Positions 34,608 to 42,937 of a stretch of 44,577 bases of DNA are shown here, one piece after another. The stretch spans positions 1-44,577 of the forward strand of contig JAAETM010000398.1 in NCBI GenBank assembly GCA_024228395.1. The letters run 5' to 3'. Source of the DNA: a bacterium (GTDB lineage Bacteria; Planctomycetota; UBA1135; GCA-002686595). A model generated the notes under the pieces. The model made no database searches. It saw nothing but the letters and a program-made list of their open reading frames with translations, and was not told the origin of the DNA. A program made the translations under genes and the position numbers. Each line of letters starts with the position of its first letter. The stretch's first letter is position 1.

Positions 34608-35180
34608 ATGCGCATCCTCCCCATACTGATTCTTGCCCTGTCCCTCGTGGGCTCCTCCGCCTGTTCCTCCACCGCCACGCCCCGTGGCCACTACGAATCC
34701 CTGGTCAAGGAATTGACCAAGGCGCGGGGAACTCAAGGCACCCGCAGCAGCGTGCGCAAGGACCTGGAAAAGCGCTTCGCCAAGGTGGAGTCCTGGAACA
34801 AGAACGGTGAATTGGTCACGCCGGAGGACAAACTATGGGGCGCGGCAACCCTGATCCACGCCTCATCCCCGGAACGCATCGCATTGTCCATGGAACTCTC
34901 GCGTCAAGCGGCGCAGGCAGGGGAGCCGCGGGCCCTGCCCCTGCTCGCCCAAGGCCTGGACAAGCAAGCCCTGCAAAACAGGCGCCCACAACCCTACGGG
35001 ACCCAATACCGATTCCACCCCGATCCTGGCCTTTGGGTGCTCTACGACATCGATCCAAGGATCACGGATACGGAACGAGCCGAAATGGGCCTTCCGCCCC
35101 TCCGCGAATTGCACGCCAAGGTGAAGGAGCTCAATGTGCAGTACCAGATGAACCTGCTCGAGGCCGAGGGGAACCGCTAG
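34608..35180 (+). CDS. Lipoprotein with DUF6624-like domain
   Basis: 190 residues. MRILPILILALSLVGSSAC is a lipoprotein signal (SSAC). The C-terminal half has the pattern QPYGTQYRFHPDPGLWVLYDIDP followed by ERAEMGLPPLRELHAKV, which resembles DUF6624, where a YGTQ motif and an R..GL.PL element recur. Function unknown. It lies in the run of closely spaced plus-strand genes and is followed three bases later by asparaginase. Confidence 0.8.
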   Translation: MRILPILILALSLVGSSACSSTATPRGHYESLVKELTKARGTQGTRSSVRKDLEKRFAKVESWNKNGELVTPEDKLWGAATLIHASSPERIALSMELSRQAAQAGEPRALPLLAQGLDKQALQNRRPQPYGTQYRFHPDPGLWVLYDIDPRITDTERAEMGLPPLRELHAKVKELNVQYQMNLLEAEGNR

Positions 35181-35183
35181 CCC

Positions 35184-36209
35184 ATGGCCAAGCGTCGCAT
35201 TTACATCGCATATGCCGGCGGCACCATCGGCATGCGCACCACCGATCGAGGTCGTGCACCCGCACCGGGCTACCTGGCCGAACAACTGCGCACGAACCCG
35301 ATCTTCGATTCTCCGGAGCTGCCGGAGTTCACCATCAACGAGTACGAACCCCTGCTCGATTCATCGAATATGGGCCCCAGCGATTGGGCACGCATCGCCA
35401 AGGATATCGAAAAGCATCTGCCGAAGTATGACGGCGTGCTGGTGATCCATGGCACCGATACGATGGCGTACACCGCGAGCGCCTTGAGCTTCATGCTCGA
35501 GAACCTAAACAAGCCGGTCATCATCACCGGCTCCCAAGTGCCGCTCTGCGAACTGCGCAACGACGCCATGGACAACCTGGTCACGTCGATGATTCTGCTG
35601 CAGCGCTACGCCGACCGTATCGCAGAGGTGTGTATCTACTTCGGAGGCCGTTTCCTGCGTGGCAACCGGGCCAAGAAGATCGATGGCGAATTCTTCCGCG
35701 CTTTCGACTCCCCCAACATGCCACCCCTCGGCCGGGTCGGCATCGACTTTGAGCTTTCCTGGGATGCAATTCGCAAGCCGGTAGCCGATCCGAAACCGTT
35801 GCACGTGCAGCCAATCGGAACAGCGTCCGTTGCGGCCTTCCGCCTCTTCCCGGGCCTCAAGGCCGAGACTTTCGCCCCCATGCTCGAAGGAATTCAGGGC
35901 TTGGTGCTCGAATGCTACGGCGCCGGCAACGCCCCCCACCGCAACGAAGCTTTTATGGAAGCCCTGCAGCAAGCCAACCGCAACGGTGTGGTGGTCGTCG
36001 ACGTACCCCAACCCCTGCACGGCTGCGCCAACCTGTCGCTCTACGCCACGGGTCGCGCCCTGCTCGACGTGGGCGTCATCTCCGGCTTTGACATGACGCC
36101 CGAGGCCGCGCTGACCAAGCTTCTGTACCTGCTCACCCGCGAGTCCAACCCCGACAAAGTCCGCCGCCTGATGCAGATCGATCTGCGCGGAGAGATCTCG
36201 CTGCCGTAA
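35184..36209 (+). CDS. ansA: L-asparaginase (type I-like, cytoplasmic)
   Basis: 341 residues. AYAGGTIGM carries the first catalytic Thr, and VIHGTDTMAYTASALSFML the second active-site Thr-Asp pair; GSQVPLCELRNDAMDNL and GSFRGNRA-like FLRGNRAKKIDG are family signatures. No signal peptide, so it should hydrolyse asparagine to aspartate and ammonia in the cytoplasm. The start lies three bases after the upstream lipoprotein gene. Confidence 0.94.
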   Translation: MAKRRIYIAYAGGTIGMRTTDRGRAPAPGYLAEQLRTNPIFDSPELPEFTINEYEPLLDSSNMGPSDWARIAKDIEKHLPKYDGVLVIHGTDTMAYTASALSFMLENLNKPVIITGSQVPLCELRNDAMDNLVTSMILLQRYADRIAEVCIYFGGRFLRGNRAKKIDGEFFRAFDSPNMPPLGRVGIDFELSWDAIRKPVADPKPLHVQPIGTASVAAFRLFPGLKAETFAPMLEGIQGLVLECYGAGNAPHRNEAFMEALQQANRNGVVVVDVPQPLHGCANLSLYATGRALLDVGVISGFDMTPEAALTKLLYLLTRESNPDKVRRLMQIDLRGEISLP

Positions 36210-36218
36210 ATCCCACCC

Positions 36219-36953
36219 GTGAACACCAACATCACCGTCGAAATTTGTGTGGAGAACTTGGCCGGCGCCAAGGCGGCTGTCGAAACGGGAGTGCCGCGCA
36301 TCGAACTTTGCAGCGCCCTCGATATAGGAGGTGTGACCCCGGACGCGGCCCTGTTGGAAAGTGTGCTGGCCCTGCCGATCGAAACCGTGGTGCTCATCCG
36401 GCCGCGTGCAGGGGATTTTGTCTATGACGCAGATGAGGTGAAACTCATGCAACGCAGCATCGAACTGGCGCGTGCCCAAGGCGCAAGGGCCTTCGCCATC
36501 GGCGCCCTGAACCCCGATGGCTCCATCGACGAAACCTGCACCGCAAAACTGGTCACCGCCGCCGGGGACTCTACGCTCTGCTTCCACCGCGCCTTCGACG
36601 GGGTGAGTGATGCGATCGGTTCCTTGCAAGTGCTAACCAACCTGGGCATCACCCGCCTCCTGACCTCCGGCCAAAAGCAAGACGCCTGGGCAGGCGCCCC
36701 GCTCATCGCGCAGCTGATCGAAGCCGCTCCGGCCTCCCTAGAGATCATGCCCGGCGGCGGAGTCCGCGCCAACACGATCGGAGAGATCTTGGAGATCACC
36801 GGCGCGCAGCAAATCCACTTCAGCGCCCGAGCCCAGTTTCCAAGCCCCATGAAACACGCCAACCCAGCCTGCGACCTGCACGCACCGGAAAATCGCACCA
36901 GGCACCAAACGACCGCCCAGGAAATTGAGCGCTACTTGGCCAAGGTGCCCTAG
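36219..36953 (+). CDS. cutC: CutC family protein
   Basis: 244 residues from a GTG. EICVENLAGAKAAVETGVPRIELCSALDIGGVTPD is the CutC signature region, and IRPRAGDFVYDADEV, FHRAFDGVSD, ILTSGQ-like LLTSGQKQDAW and IMPGGGVRANTI complete the TIM barrel pattern. Proposed to act in copper tolerance, although the biochemical activity is not settled. Its last four bases overlap the end of the convergent minus-strand membrane protein gene. Confidence 0.94.
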   Translation: MNTNITVEICVENLAGAKAAVETGVPRIELCSALDIGGVTPDAALLESVLALPIETVVLIRPRAGDFVYDADEVKLMQRSIELARAQGARAFAIGALNPDGSIDETCTAKLVTAAGDSTLCFHRAFDGVSDAIGSLQVLTNLGITRLLTSGQKQDAWAGAPLIAQLIEAAPASLEIMPGGGVRANTIGEILEITGAQQIHFSARAQFPSPMKHANPACDLHAPENRTRHQTTAQEIERYLAKVP

Positions 36954-37567
36954 TCCTCTTTCATCCAGTACCAGTTGCCGAACAGGTGGCCCTTGTTGCC
37001 AGAGTTGTAGCAGAGGTCATCGATCCCGCTTTCGCTGTAGATCATGGCGCTTGCGCTGTCGTTTTGGAATCGGAAGTAGATGCGGTCCTTGTTGTGACAA
37101 TAGCGTTCGGCTCGGCCGATCTGGTAGAGACCATAGTCGTGGGAAGCATGACGAACTTGGGACAAATCGTCGGAGTGTGCGGCGAGCGATTCCTCTAAAC
37201 CTGGTCTCGCCAATAGAAAGGAGAAGTGCAGCGGAAGCTTGAGACCAACCGCGAAGGTCACGAGAACCACGAGGCTCAGCAAGAACTTACCGTTCCCACC
37301 TTGGTTGGTCGGGAGAGGAAGTTTCTTGGAGGCAGCCACCAATAGAAGAATCCATGTTTGAACGGTGTGCCCGATCAGCACTGCAATCCAAAGCGCCGGT
37401 ACTAGGCCCGCCCACATCATGTAGTAAAAGGCCGGGAAGAGGGCCAAGTACAAGAGCACCCCGCAGGCAGCCCCTGCAAAAACCAGGGATAGCCGCTCAA
37501 GAGTCCGCTTCCAGTCCAGTAGCTTGGACTCGGCGCCCGTCGGATTGTTGGTGTCGATTTCAGTCAT
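36950..37567 (-). CDS. Hypothetical membrane protein with three predicted transmembrane helices
   Basis: 205 residues. Hydrophobic helices lie at about residues 29-50, 53-78 and 92-115; the C-terminal ~80 residues are polar with several aromatic residues and two Cys (AERYCHNKDRIYFRF, DDLCYNSGN). No family recognised. It converges tail-to-tail with cutC, overlapping by four bases, and lies just before the displaced copy of the hydrolase 3' end. Confidence 0.75.
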   Translation of the reverse strand: MTEIDTNNPTGAESKLLDWKRTLERLSLVFAGAACGVLLYLALFPAFYYMMWAGLVPALWIAVLIGHTVQTWILLLVAASKKLPLPTNQGGNGKFLLSLVVLVTFAVGLKLPLHFSFLLARPGLEESLAAHSDDLSQVRHASHDYGLYQIGRAERYCHNKDRIYFRFQNDSASAMIYSESGIDDLCYNSGNKGHLFGNWYWMKED

Positions 37568-37699
37568 GGCGCTGTGATTTCCCGAGTTCTTGCTGCAGGG
37601 CGAACGGCCCCTGTTGCAGGGTCAAGGCCCCATGCAGCTCAAGGATAGTAGGCCGCAACGCCCGACGCAGGGGACTTCGCAGGTTTCTACCGGATTGGG

Positions 37700-38070
37700 T
37701 CAATGGATGAGCTCCGAAACGGCGGCATTCCATTCCCCGGGGCGCTTGGCCAGGAAGGATTCGTGGCCGGCTCCGGCGAACTCGTGGAGGGTTTTCGGAC
37801 CGGGAACCGCGTCGAAAACGATCCGGGCTTCCGAGATTTTGGCCCTTGGGTCTTCGCCACCATGCATGAAGAGGGTGCGGCAGTGGAGCGATGCTGCGTA
37901 CTGGGTCGGATCGTGTTCGAAACCGTCAAAGTCCAATTGTTGACCGCCCCAGAACACGAGCAATTCGGCGCTGGGGAAGGATGGCACGCCCATGGAATCG
38001 AAGCGATTGCGCACGGTGTTCAGCATGGAGTCGAAGACGGCTTCGAGGAAGCCGCCGTCGGACTTGCAAT
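37700..38070 (-). pseudogene. Displaced 3' end of the alpha/beta hydrolase gene
   Basis: From its TGA stop this stretch aligns with 41942-42312 of the intact hydrolase gene at a constant offset of 4242 bases without gaps, then the match stops. By eye about 85-90 percent of bases agree in the core. It encodes the last ~123 residues (VFDSMLNTVRNRFDSMG, FWGGQQLDFDGFEHDP, GHESFLAKRP) and keeps the catalytic Asp and His region, but lacks the nucleophile Ser and oxyanion loop, so it cannot be an active hydrolase. It is in the same orientation as the intact gene and on the other side of the O-acetylation island. Confidence 0.88.
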
Positions 38071-38197
38071 CCTGGGGCCTCGCCAAGTGTGGAATTGGGT
38101 TTCCGCCTAGCCCGGTCCCTGATCGCCTCCCCAACGAGCCCACCTCGGAGAGTGGCTGGTAGAACGCCAGCCCCCCTCAAGGAAGGTTCCCGATGCC

Positions 38198-40108
38198 TCA
38201 ATCCGCCAGGACGTGGCACATGTATGCGTTGAGCAATGCTCCGTCGGTCGCCAAGCCTGCCCCACGTACTGCCACGCTCCTCAACGATTTGCCGTGCATC
38301 TTTCCAAGGTTGAGAGCTATGGAGGCTCCCGCCCGAATATGGTCAAACTGATAGCTCAAGCAAACTTCCCCCGACTCGTCCCGCATGTCAATGGTGACGG
38401 GGCCAAGCTCAGTCCCCTCCCCCTTGAGCCGCATCACGAGGGTTGACTGCCTCTGAAGCACCGGCTTGCCCTCAAACGTCACCACCTGAGAAGGCTCTCC
38501 TCCTGAATCCTGGTTGGGGCCTAGGGTTCCCTCAGCCCTAGTGCGAATATCAATGCTGCTGACCATGCGCGTATCATGCAAGATCACTTCGGCTCCCTTA
38601 GGTGCCAAAATCGACAGTTGCACCTCTTGAACATCGGGGTTGTCTGCAAGGATCGGTAAGTAGTGGACCCTACGGCCTTCACTGAGCGGAACGTCGAAGC
38701 GATAAGCTCCTGATCGAATTGAAATCTTGGCTTCGCCCGACACCAGCTCAATATCGCAGTAGCTTTCAACGACACCATCGCCGCTGTGAGCCAACCACCC
38801 CTTGTCAAGAGCCGCCAAGTACCGCCCTTTCCCTCTATTGAACTTTGGGCCAATCTGGAACTTTGACCCTAATTTGAGGCCTTTGGAAAGCAGGTGGGTG
38901 GAAAGGGGAATCGTCTCCACGTGGACTGGGGCGTTGTCCAGGATGATGCCCGGCCAGCCCTTGGGCAGGCTCCACCGGGATGAAGCCCTTGCAAGCGCCA
39001 GTAGTTGATGCACGGGACTTTCTTGAAGTACGACCTCTGGATACGGACCACCCCTGTGGCTCTCAAGTAGATCTTCTACAAGTAGGAAGGATGAAGAGCC
39101 GCCCCTGGCGTAAAGGCCAAACCGTTCCCCGAAGTAGTGCGAGAGAAACGACTCAAAAGTATCCGTGCTGAAACTCGTACCGCACAGTGCGAAGCGTTCA
39201 CCACCTGATCCCTTGGTTCCTTCCCCCCTTGTAAATATGACCTGCAGATTGCCCCTGTCAAAGTTGCGCGGATCCTCTGGATCTAATCGAATCTCCAGAT
39301 TCCTAGCGAGTCCACCCGGTCGCTGGAGCGTGGACTTTCCCCCGTCTACAAGCCTACCCACCCTCATGCCCTCCGGCTGGAGATGACCCAAAAATCGTGC
39401 GGATTCCTCCGCAGCCAGGTTCATAGCCGATGTGGACCAGTGGGTATCGGTGGCCCGGTACAACGTCACTCCATCCCAAGCATCAAACACGGGGAGCAAA
39501 TCAACTGCTTCCAACCCTCGCGCCTGAAATACGGATGGAATAGCCTCGTCATAACACCGATCAGGATTGACCCAGAACGGCAATAGATCTTCGCTCACGA
39601 CACTCTTGCGAGGAATCGGGACTAGGACGTGCCGTATGCCAAGCGACTTCAATCTCCTGGCAACCGCGCCGTAAATGGCAACACCACGCTTGGCGGGTAA
39701 GTCGTCAGGCATTCTTGGATATATGGCCCTGGCTTTGGTGAACAGCCAACCTTCAGCGCCCAACAGGATTCCGCTCTTCGTTTCCTTTAGATATTCAAGG
39801 AGGAACTCAGAATAGGGTCGTGAAACGTACTTCCGCACGCGGGATTCGATTCGATAGTCATACTCGAATAGTCGAGCCAGAGAGCCATCCCACACACTCG
39901 CATTCTCACGCTTCAGATCATCGGCGATTTTCTCTCGGCCTATCAACTTAGGATGCTCCAGGGGGTCGACTAAGTCGATTGCTAGGGTTCCCAACACCAA
40001 CCCTGCATTCGTCAGAAGTACGAACCAAATCAGGAGATTCCGACCAATACCCCTCTTTGCGCTTTCGGGAAAGGAAATCATTCCTTCCATGTTGTCTGTA
40101 GTCGTCAT
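38198..40108 (-). CDS. AlgX/AlgJ-like SGNH-family O-acetyltransferase partner of MBOAT
   Basis: 636 residues. An N-terminal membrane anchor (about residues 24-44) is followed by the AlgX/AlgJ fold. LLGAEGWLFTK resembles the usual GKDGWLF opening. The catalytic Asp-x-His is DTHWS (D221, H223), and the nucleophile Ser is S312 in CGTSFS, where most relatives have GDSF. The C-terminal ~200 residues are beta-rich and may bind carbohydrate. It should transfer acetyl groups, delivered by the MBOAT protein, to an exopolysaccharide in the periplasm. Four bases separate it from the MBOAT gene. AT-richer than the surrounding core genes. Confidence 0.86.
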   Translation of the reverse strand: MTTTDNMEGMISFPESAKRGIGRNLLIWFVLLTNAGLVLGTLAIDLVDPLEHPKLIGREKIADDLKRENASVWDGSLARLFEYDYRIESRVRKYVSRPYSEFLLEYLKETKSGILLGAEGWLFTKARAIYPRMPDDLPAKRGVAIYGAVARRLKSLGIRHVLVPIPRKSVVSEDLLPFWVNPDRCYDEAIPSVFQARGLEAVDLLPVFDAWDGVTLYRATDTHWSTSAMNLAAEESARFLGHLQPEGMRVGRLVDGGKSTLQRPGGLARNLEIRLDPEDPRNFDRGNLQVIFTRGEGTKGSGGERFALCGTSFSTDTFESFLSHYFGERFGLYARGGSSSFLLVEDLLESHRGGPYPEVVLQESPVHQLLALARASSRWSLPKGWPGIILDNAPVHVETIPLSTHLLSKGLKLGSKFQIGPKFNRGKGRYLAALDKGWLAHSGDGVVESYCDIELVSGEAKISIRSGAYRFDVPLSEGRRVHYLPILADNPDVQEVQLSILAPKGAEVILHDTRMVSSIDIRTRAEGTLGPNQDSGGEPSQVVTFEGKPVLQRQSTLVMRLKGEGTELGPVTIDMRDESGEVCLSYQFDHIRAGASIALNLGKMHGKSLRSVAVRGAGLATDGALLNAYMCHVLAD

Positions 40109-40112
40109 GATA

Positions 40113-41501
40113 TTAGAACTGGAAGTAGAGGAATGGCACATGGCTTACATAATGAAGGTGCACAAGCGAAAGCCAAAATGCGACCTGAAGAGGAATGGCC
40201 CATCGTGCCTTTGCATCATGCATTAGAGTCTGTGTTGTTGGCATGAGCCAAATCACTGCCGCTCCGGCCAAAGCGGCATACCCGTGAATGGGTCGCAACG
40301 GCAACTGCACTTCACCCGCCCCAGAAAAGCCAAACATGGTACTGAAGTACTCTCCAGCGGCCCCAATGCTCTCACTGCGGAACAAAACCCAACCAAAGAT
40401 GACGAGAACAAACGTGCAAGCCATCTGAAGCGCACAGGGAAGCCTAAAGTAAAAAGGCCTCCTACCCGCTAAGCGCTCGGCAACCAACCAAAACCCCTGA
40501 TAGGCTCCCCAGGCAATAAAAGTCCAGTTGGCACCATGCCAGAAACCACCAATCAACATGGTCATACTCAGGTTGATATAGGTCCGGATCCTGCCCTTTC
40601 GATTTCCACCGAGAGGTAGGTACAGATAATCCCTGAGAAAGCTGGATAGTGAAATGTGCCACCGACGCCAAAAGTCCGTGATGCTGATCGAGCGGTAAGG
40701 CTGATCGAAGTTCACTGGGAATCGAAATCCAATCATGAGGCCAAGCCCAATGGCCATGTCCGAATAACCTGAGAAGTCGAAGTAAATCTGGAAGGTGTAT
40801 GCTATTGCACCCAACCAAGCATGCGCAGGTGTCAAGTCGGAGGCCGCGAAGGCTACATCCGCCACCTGACCCAGTACATCAGCGATCAAGAGCTTCTTAA
40901 CCATACCGGCCTGGAAAGCCAACACGCCCCTATAGAACTTGTCTAGGGAGTGCGTACGGCTGTGCAACTGCTCTGCGATGGTGTTATAGCGCACAATCGG
41001 CCCCGCCACCAGTTGTGGAAACAAGGCCACATAGCACATGAAGTCCCGGAACGAACGTACCGGAGCTGCTTGGCCGCGATACACGTCAACGGTGTAACTG
41101 AGCGTTTGGAAGGTATAGAAAGAGATACCAACCGGCAAGATCACCTGGGCAAACTGTAGGCTCGGCCCGTCAAATTGGGCAAAAATCGAATTGAGGGTAT
41201 CGACTCCAAAGTTGAAGTACTTGAAATACGCAAGCAGCCCCAAATTCAAGAATACAGATAGCAGCAGCCATCCCTTCCCTCGACTCCCACTGGAATTTGC
41301 ACGCACAATCCGCTTTCCGCATGTGTAATCTACGACTGTTGAAATCCACATGAGAATTACAAAGTCCGGACGCCACCACCCATAAAAGAAATAGCTCGCA
41401 ACGGCAATAACAATCGATCTCCAAGCTTTCGGTGCGAGATAGTAGGTTGCCAGAAACACTGGCAAGAAGAAGTACAGAAATACGCCGCTTGCAAAAACCA
41501 A
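40113..41501 (-). CDS. MBOAT-family membrane O-acyltransferase (AlgI-like)
   Basis: 462 residues with about ten transmembrane helices. The TTG start gives MVFASGVFLYFFLPVFLATYYL, which matches the conserved AlgI N-terminus. The catalytic His is H322 in GGFWHGANWTF; WRRWHISLS (H282), YFDFSGYSDMAIGLG and LFPQLVAGPIVR are further signatures. It moves acetyl groups across the membrane for O-acetylation of a polysaccharide. No ribosome binding site is seen. No alginate synthesis gene is nearby, so the polymer is unknown; cellulose or another exopolysaccharide is possible. Confidence 0.93.
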   Translation of the reverse strand: MVFASGVFLYFFLPVFLATYYLAPKAWRSIVIAVASYFFYGWWRPDFVILMWISTVVDYTCGKRIVRANSSGSRGKGWLLLSVFLNLGLLAYFKYFNFGVDTLNSIFAQFDGPSLQFAQVILPVGISFYTFQTLSYTVDVYRGQAAPVRSFRDFMCYVALFPQLVAGPIVRYNTIAEQLHSRTHSLDKFYRGVLAFQAGMVKKLLIADVLGQVADVAFAASDLTPAHAWLGAIAYTFQIYFDFSGYSDMAIGLGLMIGFRFPVNFDQPYRSISITDFWRRWHISLSSFLRDYLYLPLGGNRKGRIRTYINLSMTMLIGGFWHGANWTFIAWGAYQGFWLVAERLAGRRPFYFRLPCALQMACTFVLVIFGWVLFRSESIGAAGEYFSTMFGFSGAGEVQLPLRPIHGYAALAGAAVIWLMPTTQTLMHDAKARWAIPLQVAFWLSLVHLHYVSHVPFLYFQF

Positions 41502-41941
41502 TTCAGTATCAATTCATTGAGGACTGGACGGAGGGTCAAGGGCAAGTTGTAGCAGATTAGCAAGTCCCGGAAAGATGAAAGCGGAGAATCACAAGTACAC
41601 GTCCCAGTGTGAAACCTAGGCCAATTCACTTTGAGAAACAGCGAAATACATGGGATCGACAGGGATCGTACCTACAGTCCCCGCGCATGGCGTACCCGCA
41701 CGTTCTACGCATTTTGCCTTCACACCCACGAACTCGGTGCCCATCATCGCGTCCCGGCTTCCCGAACAGGTTGCCCCTGTTCCTTGAGCGGCAACAGGAA
41801 GACTCATTTCCCTTTCGCGGTCTCTCAGAAGCTGAAACAGATGCGCTCCTCTCGATACAGCGATGGTGGACATCCCGGATCAGGTAGGTTCGAGAGTCGT
41901 GGGACGCCCGTGACGACAATTTTGCGGCCCACCAAGAAAGA
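41502..41941. other. Intergenic region between hydrolase and MBOAT genes
   Basis: About 440 bases without a supported gene. It should hold the promoter of the O-acetylation pair. On the minus strand a TTGACC lies 17 bases before TGAATT, a weak promoter candidate. The left boundary of the island relative to the intact hydrolase must lie in here. No inverted repeats or integrase gene were seen. Confidence 0.4.
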
Positions 41942-42937
41942 TCAGTTGAGGAATTTTGAGACCACAGCCTTCCACTCTTCTGGGCGCCTACCTAAGAAGG
42001 ATTCATGGCCGAGGTCTCTGAACTCGTGGAAGGTTTTCGGACCGGGAACCGCGTCGAAAACGCTCCGGGCTTCCGAGATCTTAGCCCTTGGGTCTTCGCT
42101 ACCATGCCTGACGAGGGTGCGGCAGGTGAGGGATGCTGCGTACTGGATCGGATCGTGTTCGAAACCGTCAAAGTCCAGTTGTTGTCCGCCCCAGAACACG
42201 AGCAATTCGGCGCTGGGGAAGGATGGCACGCCCATGGAATCGAAGCGATTGCGCACGGTGTTCAGCATGGAGTCGAAGACCGATTCGAGGATGATGCTAT
42301 CGGGCTGCACGTCCAGTTTGTGCACGGCGCGCATGATCGCGACCGCCCCCATGCTCTGCCCGAACAGCACAATCGAAGAATGCTCTAGCTGTTGCCTCGC
42401 GTATCGAACCATGGCTGCCACGTCCCGAGCTTCGTGCACACCGACCGTGCAGTAGGATTCCGACGACCCCCCAGAACCCCTGAAGTCGACGAGCAAGACC
42501 GAAGCACCCAGTTCGAGCATGCCCTTGGCTTCACGAAGCAGCGTGGTCTTCTCGGTGCTGTATCCGTGGAAGATGATCACCAGCGGCGTCTCTTCACCCA
42601 GGTCGTTGTACCAGGCGCAAAGGGTCAAGGGATCGCGACCTGTGTCAATGGCAATGGACAGCTCACGGGTCTCTGGCCCCATTGCCGTCGGTTCCAATTG
42701 GCTCACTGGACGTGGCAGATTCACGCCATTCAGTAGGACCTTCAACTTCTCCCACGTGCCGAGGCTCTCAGGCCCAAGGGTTCGGGCGGACACGTCGGTG
42801 TAGCGCATCATGGCGCCGGCGTGATTGTAGGCCAGCACGTTTAGGGCCACAAAAGCGAGAACAACGAAAGCGGTGGTGAGCGCTATCAAACGCTTGCGAT
42901 TGCTGCGCAAGAACGCGCTCGCCCTGGAGAGTTTCAA
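41942..42937 (-). CDS. Membrane-anchored alpha/beta hydrolase
   Basis: 331 residues. An N-terminal helix (about residues 16-37) anchors it. The oxyanion segment is FHGYSTEK, the nucleophile elbow FGQSMGAVA (S195), the acid D282 in HGSEDPRAKI and the base H311 in GHESFL, in the order of S33/prolyl-oligopeptidase-like hydrolases. Substrate unknown. The TTG start overlaps the permease stop (TTGA), so the genes are coupled; the much longer upstream open frame lies within the permease gene in another frame and is rejected. Its last ~123 codons occur a second time at 37700-38070. Confidence 0.86.
   Translation of the reverse strand: MKLSRASAFLRSNRKRLIALTTAFVVLAFVALNVLAYNHAGAMMRYTDVSARTLGPESLGTWEKLKVLLNGVNLPRPVSQLEPTAMGPETRELSIAIDTGRDPLTLCAWYNDLGEETPLVIIFHGYSTEKTTLLREAKGMLELGASVLLVDFRGSGGSSESYCTVGVHEARDVAAMVRYARQQLEHSSIVLFGQSMGAVAIMRAVHKLDVQPDSIILESVFDSMLNTVRNRFDSMGVPSFPSAELLVFWGGQQLDFDGFEHDPIQYAASLTCRTLVRHGSEDPRAKISEARSVFDAVPGPKTFHEFRDLGHESFLGRRPEEWKAVVSKFLN

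Noticed and set aside
37700..42937. Composite transposon or prophage explanation for the repeated hydrolase end
   Set aside because: No transposase, integrase, phage gene or terminal inverted repeats were found between the copies.
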